Assembly: GCF_051027545.1 (NCBI RefSeq)
Contig: NZ_CP194901.1
Coordinates: 124,001 to 188,000 of the forward strand
Reading direction: 5' to 3'
Length of the DNA: 64,000 nt
Origin: Methylocaldum sp002005105
GTDB lineage: Bacteria; Pseudomonadota; Gammaproteobacteria; Methylococcales; Methylococcaceae
Below the pieces are notes generated by a model. The model had not been told where the DNA came from. It searched no databases and was given only the letters and a program-made list of their open reading frames with translations. The position numbers and the translations under genes are program-made. Each line of letters starts with the position of its first letter. The stretch's first letter is position 1. Of the stretch, positions 55,557 through 63,658 are shown piece by piece.

Positions 55557-56534
55557 CTACCCTATCGGGTCTGTTTTGCCACCTCTAGCCCGCGACGTGG
55601 AAAAGTCCTTAATCAGCTCCTGCTGCCCGGCAATCTGCGCACGAAGCGCTTCTAATTGGCCGTTGGCCTTACCGTTTTCGGTTGTGAGCTCAAGAATTCT
55701 CGCTCTTGTGGTATCCAGTTCGGCTTGAAGCCGCTTGATTTCGGCCTCCTGCTTTGCCATTCGCCCATTCAGAGCCTCGATCTGTCCCCGAAGGTTAGCC
55801 GCCGCCGCTTGTGCGGTGCCGGCTTTTTTCTGGGCCTCATCGCGTTCCGTATGGATACGGGTTAATCGCTCGGCCGTGCGGTGGGTTTCCTCGGCCATCC
55901 GCTTCCGCTGTTCGGCGTGTGTCTCACGCTCTGCTTCCGCCTTGGCTCTCACGGTCGCCAACTCGGTAAGCGTGGCCTCGAGTTTGGCGGTGGTCGACTC
56001 ATGGCGTTTTCGTTCGGCGTCCAGCTCGGCGGCCACGGTGTTGGTTCGTTCCAGCGCCGTGGCAAGCTGAGTGCGCAAATCGGCCGCCAATCGCTCAGCG
56101 GCGGCCGAATCCTCCGCCGCTTTCCTTTCCAGCTCGGCCAGGCGGGTTTGCAAGGCTTCCAATTCCGAAGCCTGAGACTCGAAAGCGATCGACAACTCTA
56201 CGCGTAGCTTTTCCGCTTCGGCTCGCTCGGCATCCCACGCGGCTTGGGCGGCGCTTAGGCTTTCGTTGGCGATGTCCTGGGCTTCGCTCCACAGCGCGAT
56301 GAGCGCCGCGTGATGGGCTTGCTGTACCCGCTCCGGCACGGCCACAGCAACCGGCGCAGCGGTTGCGGTCTGCATTCTTCGCCATTCCCGCATGACGGCG
56401 CTGGCGTCGTGCATGTTGGTTTTCGACAATCGACGCACGGCGTCCACGGTCGGGAAATCGACCCGTCCGCCTTGCTCAAAAAGCTGGTTTGCCGCGGCAA
56501 TAATCCGCTCGCGATGCTCTTGTTTGATCTCCAT
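55557..56534 (-). CDS. kfrA: KfrA-like plasmid DNA-binding coiled-coil protein
   Basis: 325 residues. The N-terminal KfrA DNA-binding domain (EHRERIIAAANQLFEQGGRV then DFPTVDAVRRLSKTNMHDAS) is followed by about 240 residues of alanine/glutamate-rich coiled coil (for example ERLAADLRTQLATALERTNT). KfrA of IncP and IncU plasmids represses its own gene and supports plasmid partition. It is a strong sign of plasmid or ICE backbone. Start at 56534. Confidence 0.88.
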   Translation of the reverse strand: MEIKQEHRERIIAAANQLFEQGGRVDFPTVDAVRRLSKTNMHDASAVMREWRRMQTATAAPVAVAVPERVQQAHHAALIALWSEAQDIANESLSAAQAAWDAERAEAEKLRVELSIAFESQASELEALQTRLAELERKAAEDSAAAERLAADLRTQLATALERTNTVAAELDAERKRHESTTAKLEATLTELATVRAKAEAERETHAEQRKRMAEETHRTAERLTRIHTERDEAQKKAGTAQAAAANLRGQIEALNGRMAKQEAEIKRLQAELDTTRARILELTTENGKANGQLEALRAQIAGQQELIKDFSTSRARGGKTDPIG

Positions 56535-56674
56535 TGCCCTCTCCGCCGCTTCTTATCGAGTGGCTTTACGATGGACGCTTAAAAGAGGGATCGACCGGCA
56601 CTGATGTGTTCAAAATATGACCATTCCATGGAATAAGAGCGATAGCGGCGTGTCCGAGCGGCTATCCAAGGATT

Positions 56675-56693
56675 CATCCACAGAAAATGTGGA
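56675..56693. repeat. inverted repeat with two DnaA-box-like sequences
   Basis: ATCCACA-GAAAA-TGTGGAT: each arm is one base short of or different from the DnaA box TTATCCACA. It lies between the divergent kfrA and DUF6516 genes. A similar pair occurs at 63153-63175. Confidence 0.5.
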
Positions 56694-56761
56694 TCGATTG
56701 CTATAGGAATCATCCGGAAATTCCAGGCCAGGAATTTTCCGCCGATCTGTTGGATTTATTT

Positions 56762-56781
56762 ACAACACCTATAGGTGTTGT
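56762..56781. promoter_or_regulatory. perfect 20-bp palindrome, likely operator of the DUF6516/HTH pair
   Basis: ACAACACCTATAGGTGTTGT is its own complement and ends 4 bases before the ATG at 56786. Such placement fits autoregulation by the HTH protein encoded second in the pair. Confidence 0.7.
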
Positions 56782-56785
56782 TATT

Positions 56786-57091
56786 ATGTCCAACATGAAA
56801 GCGCAAGAACTGATCAGGCGACGGGTCATCATTTCCGAGAACGCCTTCGCCGAGCTCGTGATTTGGCAATTACCTAAGCCCGTTCCTGGCAGTCGGCACC
56901 TGTTCAAATATCGGCTGGCTTTTGTGGTCAGAGGTGAATGCGTCTTGCGCTACGACAACGAAGCCGGCAAGGGAGACCATCGGCATCGGGGCAATCTCGA
57001 AGAGCCCTATCGCTTCTCGACCCAGCGCCAATTGCTGAAGGACTTCAACGATGACATAACGAGGTGGCGTGATGAAAACAGTGACGATTGA
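56786..57091 (+). CDS. DUF6516-like protein, probable toxin of a two-gene module
   Basis: 101 residues: KAQELIRRRVIISENAFAEL, then WQLPKPVPGSRHLFKYRLAF, GECVLRYDNEAGKGDHRH and FSTQRQLLKDFNDDITRW, the DUF6516 pattern with conserved YD(N), GDHxH and the final FxxDI. ATG 56786 is chosen over a longer start because the family starts here and the palindrome precedes it. The gene overlaps the HTH gene by about 20 bases. Toxin role is a prediction from gene pairing. Confidence 0.78.
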   Translation: MSNMKAQELIRRRVIISENAFAELVIWQLPKPVPGSRHLFKYRLAFVVRGECVLRYDNEAGKGDHRHRGNLEEPYRFSTQRQLLKDFNDDITRWRDENSDD

Positions 57092-57416
57092 TGTAAGGAC
57101 TTTGGCGGACACGCTGTCGGACGTGGCGGAAGCCATGGATACCCTGACGCCTTCCGAGCCGCGCATCAGCTTTGAAACGCCGGAGCTGTTATGGAAGGTG
57201 CTGACCGCGAAGCGCTGGGAAATCCTCAAGACCATGACCGGCGCAGGTCCCCTGGCCATCCGCGAAATCGCGCGGCGCGTCGGCCGGGATGTCAAGGCGG
57301 TGCATGGCGACGTTCATGCCTTGCTCAACGCGGGACTGCTGGATAAAGCCGAAGATGGCAGGGTGGTCTTTCCATACGACGCCGTGCATGTGGATTTTGT
57401 GCTGAAAGCCGCTTAA
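57072..57416 (+). CDS. HTH transcriptional regulator (HVO_A0114-like), probable antitoxin
   Basis: 114 residues. A winged HTH is visible: WKVLTAKRWEILKTMTGAGP then LAIREIARRVGRDVKAVHGD and VHALLNAGLLDKAEDGRVVF. GAGGTGG lies just before ATG 57072 (GTG 57069 is possible). This partner order, DUF6516 first and HTH second, is common in bacterial genomes. Confidence 0.82.
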   Translation: MKTVTIDVRTLADTLSDVAEAMDTLTPSEPRISFETPELLWKVLTAKRWEILKTMTGAGPLAIREIARRVGRDVKAVHGDVHALLNAGLLDKAEDGRVVFPYDAVHVDFVLKAA

Positions 57417-57761
57417 TCCGATCGCGGGGCATCATCGCGGGGCATCTATTTACACGAGGGTGAACTCAGTAAGACCTCGCCCAAACCGAAAAATGGTTAC
57501 GCATGATCACTTACTTCCCGATTTGGTTTTCCGGTTCTTGATGTATCGGCTCACGGTATTGGCATCCATCCACTGATTGCGTATTCCGACCGCATTCGAC
57601 CACCCCCATGGGCGGGGGCGACACAGGGGCAACCTCAACTATGATCCGCCTCTTTTTCGGAGAGAAAGATCGGAATGGAGCGGTTATCCATGCGGACGAA
57701 GAAATCCTTACGGTTAGCCGATCGGTCATTTCAGTGCCCGCAGAGGGTCATTTGGCGTAGC
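57417..57761. other. intergenic region with a tandem 13-mer and possible gene relic
   Basis: ATCGCGGGGCATC occurs twice in tandem near 57420-57446. On the minus strand around 57515-57600 GIRNQWMDANTVSRYIKNRK reads as a possible HTH-protein tail, but no start or known family could be attached. Nothing else supported. Confidence 0.35.
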
Positions 57762-58268
57762 TCATAGATGTTCGGTTCGTTTGAATGGCGATGCCGTTGG
57801 CGCTCCCCGTGTGTTATGAGCGTGCCCCAAAAGCTCGGTATTCCCCTGGATCGCCGCCAGCACCGCGGCGGGATTGGTGCCTGAAAAGCGCGCCAGTTGG
57901 CGAAGCACAAGCTGGCTCACGAAAACCGCATCTTCAAAGGGCATTGGGACCGCCCTGACCGGCAGCCCCGCTTGCTGGAGGATGACGTAAAGGTTCTGCG
58001 GCTGGCGCTCAATTTTGAACTGTTTGTCCTTGCGATCGCCATGGAAGCGCGCCTCCATGTGAGAAGCATAGCCTAACAACACGGCGGCGAGCCGGGGGAG
58101 CTCACGTGGCGTCAGCTGCATCTGAATTTTGTTGTCCCAATCATGCGAGCCGTCTGCGGTGGCGACGGCGCCATGCACCCCGACCGTCGGCTGATTCTTT
58201 CGGGTGACCTCCGCTTCGAACGAAATCGCCGCGGTTTTCCCGTAAACATGCCACGCCCAATGCTCCAT
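57762..58268 (-). CDS. plasmid-type hypothetical protein
   Basis: 168 residues with blocks VHGAVATADGSHDWDNKIQM, TPRELPRLAAVLLGYASHME and RQPQNLYVILQQAGLPVRAV. I do not know its function; it looks like conserved proteins found on conjugative plasmids. ATG 58268 has GAGGGG upstream. Divergent from the Tus-like gene. The 20-mer TCTGATAACAGTATCTTAAT lies 33 bases upstream of its start. Confidence 0.65.
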   Translation of the reverse strand: MEHWAWHVYGKTAAISFEAEVTRKNQPTVGVHGAVATADGSHDWDNKIQMQLTPRELPRLAAVLLGYASHMEARFHGDRKDKQFKIERQPQNLYVILQQAGLPVRAVPMPFEDAVFVSQLVLRQLARFSGTNPAAVLAAIQGNTELLGHAHNTRGAPTASPFKRTEHL

Positions 58269-58301
58269 GAACACCCCTCGATTGTTCTTCAAATATTCTA
58301 T

Positions 58302-58498
58302 TCTGATAACAGTATCTTAATATCCAACCCAACACGACCCAAGCCCTCCGATGGACATAGCACCCGCATCATAACCCCACCTGTTAAGCCTCTTCTTTTC
58401 TCTCCTCTCTCGTTCTCTCTCGGTTTGACGGCCGCTAGGTGGGATGGGGCGGGGTGACCGTGGGAATTGGTCGTAATCATTAAGATACTGTTATCAGA
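58302..58498. repeat. two identical 20-bp sites in inverted orientation, Ter-like or shared operator
   Basis: TCTGATAACAGTATCTTAAT at 58302-58321 and its exact complement ATTAAGATACTGTTATCAGA at 58479-58498. Each is 33-47 bases from the start codon of one of two divergent genes. In E. coli a Ter site overlaps the tus promoter, and the T-G-T core here recalls Ter (A..ATGTTGTAACTAAA), though the match is weak. They could equally be operators. Confidence 0.85.
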
Positions 58499-58545
58499 GT
58501 GTGTCTTCTGCTATCGTACCGGCAACCTAGCCAAGGGAGAGCCGA

Positions 58546-59439
58546 ATGCCGGGTTTAGAGTCCCGCGCCCAAGTATTGCTGTTGGATCGGATTGGTCAGC
58601 TTGAAGCGGCGTTGCAGCAGCTCGCCGGGCTTATCGTGGCGGATCAGGAAAGGCCCTGTTGGGTCGAAGGGCATGAGCGGAGTGGGCTTTCGAAAGCCCG
58701 AGAACGGTGTGCCGCGTTCATTCAGCGGATCGATTACACCGATGATCGGGATCCGGGCGGGACGGAGCAGCTGCAGGGGCTTTTGGGGTCATCCGAGGAG
58801 ACCTTGTCGGCGGTCGCGGAGGTCAACCAGCTCAAGGATAGGCTCCATGATTTCTTGATGTGCCTCGATTCGGGGGTTTTGGAACCACCTCGCGGCGCGG
58901 CCACGCAACGCGCTTGGACGAGCAAGCTATTGACCGCCATCGGCCGGGCGCGGTTCAATCGGCGCCAGGCAACGCGACACCTGGTGGTGCTGGATCAGCG
59001 CCCGATCGCCGCCTCCTTTTTCTGGGGGCGCGTCCGCAAAATCGTGAAAATCACCCGCGCTCAAGCGCAGGCCATGTTGGAAAAACGTCTGGCCGAATCG
59101 GACGATCGGGACCCTGCGCTACGCTATCAATACGAGTGCCTGTTGAATCTTCCGGAGCATGAGCCTTTGGCGCAGGTTCAGCAGCTCAAGGATTACCCCC
59201 GGGTCAATCTCGTCTTCCCGGGAGATTCCGGTGATCTCCGCCATCGGCGAACGGTTCGAAAGCAAGTCATGGCACTTTCACCGATTTTCTATCCGGCCGA
59301 ACCCTTGGCGAGAACCCCGGAGGTGGTGGCCTTGCCCGAACAAGGTCAGAAGCGCCAGCGCCTTCGCCGGGTCGACCTTCAAGTGGAAGTTCGACCTTTC
59401 TTGCCAGCAATACGCGTGCACCGCTACCGGACGGAGTAA
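58546..59439 (+). CDS. Tus-like DNA replication terminus site-binding protein
   Basis: 297 residues against about 309 for E. coli Tus. The C-terminal half follows Tus in order: ATRHLVVLDQRPIAASFFWG RVRKIVKI (Tus YRTLTVLHDP..FGWANKHIIKNL), then AQAMLEKRLA, the basic strand NLPEHEPLAQVQQL-KDYPRV, PIFYPAEPL and the last LQVEVRPFLPAIRVHRY (Tus LRLIIPRLHLYV). The N-terminal helical half is more diverged. GGGAGA precedes ATG 58546. Tus traps replication forks at Ter sites; plasmid relatives are known. The call is by remembered pattern, not a search. Confidence 0.72.
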   Translation: MPGLESRAQVLLLDRIGQLEAALQQLAGLIVADQERPCWVEGHERSGLSKARERCAAFIQRIDYTDDRDPGGTEQLQGLLGSSEETLSAVAEVNQLKDRLHDFLMCLDSGVLEPPRGAATQRAWTSKLLTAIGRARFNRRQATRHLVVLDQRPIAASFFWGRVRKIVKITRAQAQAMLEKRLAESDDRDPALRYQYECLLNLPEHEPLAQVQQLKDYPRVNLVFPGDSGDLRHRRTVRKQVMALSPIFYPAEPLARTPEVVALPEQGQKRQRLRRVDLQVEVRPFLPAIRVHRYRTE

Positions 59440-59644
59440 ATAGGTAATTCCTTTATTCTCGATCTCCGGGATCACCAGATAGAACATCGGTGCCCAGATT
59501 TGGCGGTCTGTGGTTTAGGGACTGGGCGCTGGTCCGGAAGTGGGCCGGATCAGCAGTCCCGATGCTCTTCGGGAAATGTGGTACGACGACGAACCGGCGG
59601 CGCGTCTCGCCAGCGAACGGCGTGTGCAACAGAATGCGACGGGG

Positions 59645-60028
59645 TTATCCATTTGATTTTGTCGCGGAATCAAATACAGACGGATGAACCCGCGGCTCGA
59701 TCCCCTGGCGGATTTGGTCGCAATGCCGCTGGCACAGTCCAATTTCGATGGATCGCCCGGCATGCTGGAGCTTGTGGACGATCGCCGAGGGCAACCGGCA
59801 TCGACCACCTTTTGTCGTTCGAGCCTGACACCGCTTGTCGCCCTGCCACAATTCGAGCAGTGCGGGTGCGGGCGGGGTCTCGGGCACTACTTCCAAAGCT
59901 TCGCCCATGCGCTTTTCGATAAATTGCTCGATCTCCCCGACCAAGTGCACCGGGACTCGCATTGTTCGGGTTTCACAGTTCCACTTCGATTTCCGGCCAG
60001 CGCCGATTCGTTTTCCGCCTTGTGTCAT
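59645..60028 (-). CDS. plasmid-type hypothetical protein with cysteine cluster
   Basis: 127 residues. N-terminus MTQGGKRIGAGRKSKWNCET is typical of small phage/plasmid DNA-binding proteins and is followed by RVPVHLVGEIEQFIEKRM, a ribbon-helix-helix-like segment. The C-terminal CQARTTKGGRCRLPS and IGLCQRHCDQI pairs may form a zinc site. No family name can be given. Confidence 0.55.
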   Translation of the reverse strand: MTQGGKRIGAGRKSKWNCETRTMRVPVHLVGEIEQFIEKRMGEALEVVPETPPAPALLELWQGDKRCQARTTKGGRCRLPSAIVHKLQHAGRSIEIGLCQRHCDQIRQGIEPRVHPSVFDSATKSNG

Positions 60029-60416
60029 CTCGCATCCGATGATTTTGTGACGGAATCAGTTTACGCCGCGAACACTAATCGTGTCACGACATCCATTCCA
60101 CGGGATGGCCGTCATCGCCTGCCAAGATTAGGCTGATCTGCCGGCGGTCGATCCAGGTTGAACCCCACAGCCGGATTTTTGTTGGTTGCCCGCGAACGAC
60201 TCCCGCTACCATGGCGTGACCGCCTCGCGCGGCACATCGCTATTTTTGATCCGCTCACTGCGTTCCTTCTGATTTCGCGCTCAAAGTTCCGATTTCGGCC
60301 ATTTATTGCAACGCCGGCTTCGGCCAACGACGTTATGCTCATGGATATGTCGATTTGGCGCTCGGGGCGACGTCCCCAGGACTTCATTCCACAGAATCAC
60401 ACAGAGGAATACGCCG
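60029..60416. other. non-coding region upstream of the AcaB-like gene
   Basis: 388 bases. Reading frames here have no recognisable content. AGAGGAAT immediately before 60417 serves as ribosome-binding site for the next gene. No repeat or RNA was identified. Confidence 0.45.
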
Positions 60417-61172
60417 ATGGCTGAACGAACCCCTCCCGCGATCAGTCGCCCGGTTTTTGAACGTACCATAACGGTTCATAGCGAACAGGCGTTGCGCGTC
60501 GTCCGCCGCGTCTTTCCCACGCTGGTGCGATCCTTGTACGCTATCGACGTCATCCTCCGGATCATCGGGGAGGAAGCCGAGATCGATGCAGTGGAAGGCA
60601 CCGTCAGCAAGATGATCGGCGACTGTGCCAGCGAACTGGAACGCGAGAAGTCCCGAATGGAAAAACTGTGTACCGATAACGGCGTGACCGAAAAGCCGCG
60701 TTACACCCATCCCATGGACTTTAACGCGCGCATCGTATCGCCCCAGGTCTCCCAGTTCGTGGCGCTGATCCAAATGCTCGATGAACTCATGATCGCTATG
60801 GACGCCCTCTGGCTCTGCGGTGTGCTCACCAACAAGCAATGCGGACAGGCGCACTATCAATGGCAGCAGCGATTGCTGCGACTCGGTCGGCGCATCATTA
60901 CCATCGAACGGCGCGCCCATCGGGCCGCCTATGCAAAGGGCCATGGCGAGGAAGTCCAAGCGGCGCGTGAAAACTCCGGATTGGCGATTGAACCCGAAGC
61001 GATCCTTGATCCGGAGGGACCAAACGCTCCCGGCGATGGTGGCGATGCGTCATCCGCCGAAGCGGAATCCGACCCAAGTGGACCGGATGCGGAGAGCCCC
61101 GAAACTGAATCTCTTGAAACATCTACGACTGAAGCTGATAAGTCCGCGTGGCGGAGATTGGCTGGTCTGTAG
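60417..61172 (+). CDS. AcaB/PFL_4669-family integrating conjugative element protein
   Basis: 251 residues. HSEQALRVVRRVFPTLVRSL, then ARIVSPQVSQFVALIQMLDE and LMIAMDALWLCGVLTNKQCG followed by YQWQQRLLRLGRRIITIERR, fit the family described as ICE protein PFL_4669 (TIGR03761) and AcaB-type regulators. The C-terminal 60 residues are acidic and low-complexity. ATG 60417 is preferred to an upstream start because of its SD. It supports an ICE or conjugative plasmid origin. A terminator follows. Confidence 0.75.
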   Translation: MAERTPPAISRPVFERTITVHSEQALRVVRRVFPTLVRSLYAIDVILRIIGEEAEIDAVEGTVSKMIGDCASELEREKSRMEKLCTDNGVTEKPRYTHPMDFNARIVSPQVSQFVALIQMLDELMIAMDALWLCGVLTNKQCGQAHYQWQQRLLRLGRRIITIERRAHRAAYAKGHGEEVQAARENSGLAIEPEAILDPEGPNAPGDGGDASSAEAESDPSGPDAESPETESLETSTTEADKSAWRRLAGL

Positions 61173-61269
61173 AAGGCGGCGCCGATATCGCCATGCAGCA
61201 CTTTCAACGATCACGACAGCCACGGTTTTCAACCGGAGGCCAAACCGTATCTGACGGCAACGCGGACAA

Positions 61270-61301
61270 ACCCGGCTTTGCACCCTGCGGCCGGGTTTTT
61301 T
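61270..61301 (+). terminator. rho-independent terminator after the AcaB-like gene
   Basis: ACCCGGC (61270-61276) pairs with GCCGGGT (61290-61296), followed by a run of six T. Confidence 0.75.
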
Positions 61302-61390
61302 GGGGCTCATGTTAAAACCGGCAGGATCTCAGCGTACATGGTTGCACTGCATTCAGCATAAAGTAAAGTAATACGGTATAACCCAATAGT

Positions 61391-61405
61391 GTAAAGTCAC
61401 TTTAC
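61391..61405. promoter_or_regulatory. perfect 15-bp palindrome GTAAAGTCACTTTAC
   Basis: Both arms (GTAAAGT/ACTTTAC) pair exactly around one C. AAAGTAAAGTAATAC just upstream (about 61363) repeats one arm. It lies in the AT-rich gap between the AcaB-like gene and the nuclease remnant; a repressor site is likely, its protein unknown. Confidence 0.45.
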
Positions 61406-61475
61406 AAAAAATTCGCAAATTCGTTCAAAGGCAGGATTCCGTTCTGGAGCTTACGCGCTGCGCCGCGAGAGGGGC

Positions 61476-62304
61476 TTAGCCCTTATCACACCCGATCGGC
61501 ACGACCCAACTTCCCACAGGCTTCGTCGTTCTCGCATCTCCGGTGACCGGCAGCATTTCCCCCGTCAGTTGCTCGATCTCCTCCACCGTCACGAGGTAGT
61601 CGTCCAGCCTTTTCGCTGTAGCTTCCTTTGAATTCGGCACGATCCACGCGATCGTTCTGCCATCGCCGCGGATCACCACTTTCCAGAACGCATCCGGTGT
61701 TTTCACGCCGTGGCTCTTGATAAAGTAATCATCGGCCAGGTTGCTGCCCCAAATCACACCGCCGATCACCAGCAGTTCATCGATATCCCGGTAGCACTCG
61801 ACGATGTCCTCGGTCAGCTTCCATGCCCCCCCGGTTCATCTGCGAGGCCTGCGGCAGGATATTGCTCATGTAGTTCGACTGCTGGATCGCCACCGGCGAA
61901 TGGTCGAGATGATTTGCTGGCACTTGATGGCCTCGGTCATAGACGTGGCCGTAGCCTTTCGGGCTGGTCTGCTGGCACTCCTTCGGGACGTAGGGATCAA
62001 GCCTGAAGTCATTGGCTCGCGCCTCGTTGCCGCCGTCACGCTGAGCATTGTACCGCCACTTCACGGCGCCGCGTTGCTCGCAGTCGAGCCACACGGTGAA
62101 GCCTTCGTAGTCAAGGCGAAGCAGCTTGCCTTCATCGCTGATTTGGGTGGGCGGAAGGACCACCTTGCCGGTGGATGGAGTCTCGGCCCGGAGTTGGATA
62201 ATCGGAGCCGCCGGCGCATGGTCTTTTGTTTTGGCGAGGTGGTCGCCGTTACAAGCGGTAAGGGAAACGCAAAGGAGCAGAGGCAGGATAGAAATACGGC
62301 GCAT
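61476..62304 (-). pseudogene. DNA/RNA non-specific endonuclease lipoprotein, frameshifted
   Basis: Starts MRRISILPLLLCVSLTACNG, a lipoprotein signal with lipobox LTAC. The NUC core has VYDRGHQVPANH (DRGH with catalytic H) and SNYMSNILPQASQMNR. At the G7 run (61826-61832 on the minus strand) one extra G breaks the frame. With six G the protein goes on as GAWKLTEDIVECYRDI and then VIGGVIWGSNLADDYF to VGSWVVPIGCDKG at 61476. Either a true lesion, phase variation or a read error. A secreted, membrane-anchored nuclease in its intact form. Confidence 0.82.
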
Positions 62305-62515
62305 GAAATTTTCGTTCTTCTTAAATTTTCTGCGGAGTAGGGCCAGGTCGTCCCAGTCCGGCGGTGAAAACAAAAACGTCTATATCAAAAGCCAACCGTT
62401 CGAGTCATTGGCTGCGCCCTCTCCTCCCCCGTAGCCCCAATCTTCCATAGCGTCCAACCTACCTATCGCCGCTGTGACAGATGTTGCGAAGTGCCATGGT
62501 TCCCCGACCATGGAT

Positions 62516-62791
62516 TCAATACACTTCGCCGTGGCTGCCGACATCGACGAAGACAATTTCCTGTTCCCTGATCTCCAATTCCAGCGTGATGCGGTATTGT
62601 AGGGAGATCGAGACCGAATGCAGGCCGGCCAGCCGCCCTTGTATCGGGTGCAGGCGCAAGGACGGGTGCATCGGATTCTGCTCCAGCAGTAATAGGGTTT
62701 TGAAGTAGCGTTCCCGAAGGTCCGGGTGCTTTTTGAGGAATGCCTTTTCTCTTTTCTGGTAAGAACCAGGGAATATCAGTTTATAGGGCAT
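62516..62791 (-). CDS. RelE/ParE-superfamily toxin (YafQ/HigB-like)
   Basis: 91 residues: KLIFPGSYQKREKAFLKKHP, LLLEQNPMHPSLRLHPIQGR and SVSISLQYRITLELEIREQE IVFVDVG. This is the mRNA-interferase-type fold with conserved H and R of the strand region. The start overlaps the antitoxin end by 11 bases. Confidence 0.88.
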   Translation of the reverse strand: MPYKLIFPGSYQKREKAFLKKHPDLRERYFKTLLLLEQNPMHPSLRLHPIQGRLAGLHSVSISLQYRITLELEIREQEIVFVDVGSHGEVY

Positions 62792-63053
62792 TCTCGTCCA
62801 ATTCCTTTTGCAAGCGCGCGATGTGCTCCTCGGCGGTGGCTTCTACATAGTCGCCTTGATCGATGGCTGCACGCGCCTCTTGCCAGGCGGAATGAATTTC
62901 CGCCTCGCGCAGCCGCTCGTAATGCTCGATGTCCATAACCACAAAGCGCGGCTTGCCCCGCACACTGATGATGGCTTCGTCCTGGTCTTCCAAAGCGGCT
63001 TCCAAGGCGGAGACGCCCTTCGATTTTAGATCGTTCGCGGTAATGGCTTTCAT
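62781..63053 (-). CDS. Phd/YefM-family antitoxin
   Basis: 90 residues: ITANDLKSKGVSALEAALED then EAIISVRGKPRFVVMDIEHY ERLREAE, the Phd/YefM DNA-binding part, and a C-terminal toxin-neutralising helix region. First gene of the pair. Confidence 0.9.
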   Translation of the reverse strand: MKAITANDLKSKGVSALEAALEDQDEAIISVRGKPRFVVMDIEHYERLREAEIHSAWQEARAAIDQGDYVEATAEEHIARLQKELDENAL

Positions 63054-63152
63054 GGGCTTTGCAACCGTATTATTAATAAATCGATTTTACGCACGGTCTA
63101 AAATCCTCTCAACAGTCTGGTAAGCACGTCTGGACGCAGCAAACACCTAAGC

Positions 63153-63175
63153 TTATCCACAATTTCTGTGGACAA
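63153..63175. repeat. perfect DnaA box with inverted partner
   Basis: TTATCCACA (63153-63161) is the consensus DnaA box; TGTGGACAA (63167-63175) is its near complement, 5 bases apart. It lies in an AT-rich gap upstream of the gene at 63247. Similar, weaker boxes occur at 56675-56693. Might mark a replication origin or DnaA-controlled promoter. Confidence 0.55.
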
Positions 63176-63246
63176 CTTTGTGGCTAGACCGTCAACATTC
63201 GCGCTTTTGACTTGATTTCCACCAGCTTACGTTCTCTGTAAAGAAA

Positions 63247-63540
63247 ATGAACAATCCGTTACAGTCGTCCGATTCAAAGGCCGATCAAGAATGGCCTCGC
63301 ACCCTTCAAGAAGCCGTAGACCAGTTGATCGTCCTGTTGAGTCAGACTGAAAAAGACAAAATTGCCGCAGCGCCCGACGCGGATGCCATCATCGTCCACT
63401 TCAGTTTGGGGGCTTATGTCCGGAAGGTGTTTGGTCTTTGGCGCGGGAACAAGGCGCTGATGGTGTCCTGCGGCGCCCTCAATCCCGAGGACGCGTCAAC
63501 CGTGATTATCCGGGAGCTGTGGGCCAGATTGCGGCGCTGA
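63247..63540 (+). CDS. DUF6794-like hypothetical protein
   Basis: 97 residues: EWPRTLQEAVDQLIVLLSQT, IIVHFSLGAYVRKVFGLWRG and EDASTVIIRELWARLRR. The WP-x-TL-x-EAV opening and LG-x-YIRN-x-FGLW-like centre fit DUF6794, seen in T6SS- or plasmid-associated proteins. Function unknown; complete by length. Confidence 0.7.
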   Translation: MNNPLQSSDSKADQEWPRTLQEAVDQLIVLLSQTEKDKIAAAPDADAIIVHFSLGAYVRKVFGLWRGNKALMVSCGALNPEDASTVIIRELWARLRR

Positions 63541-63658
63541 TCCCGTGTGTGGTGTGAGCGCAGCTTGCTACCTTCCTGAAGAAGGGGATCACGCTCATAA
63601 TGCGCGGTCTTCCGCCGAATCGTCCTTTTATCCGACCATTGTTTCAGTGAGGCTGACC

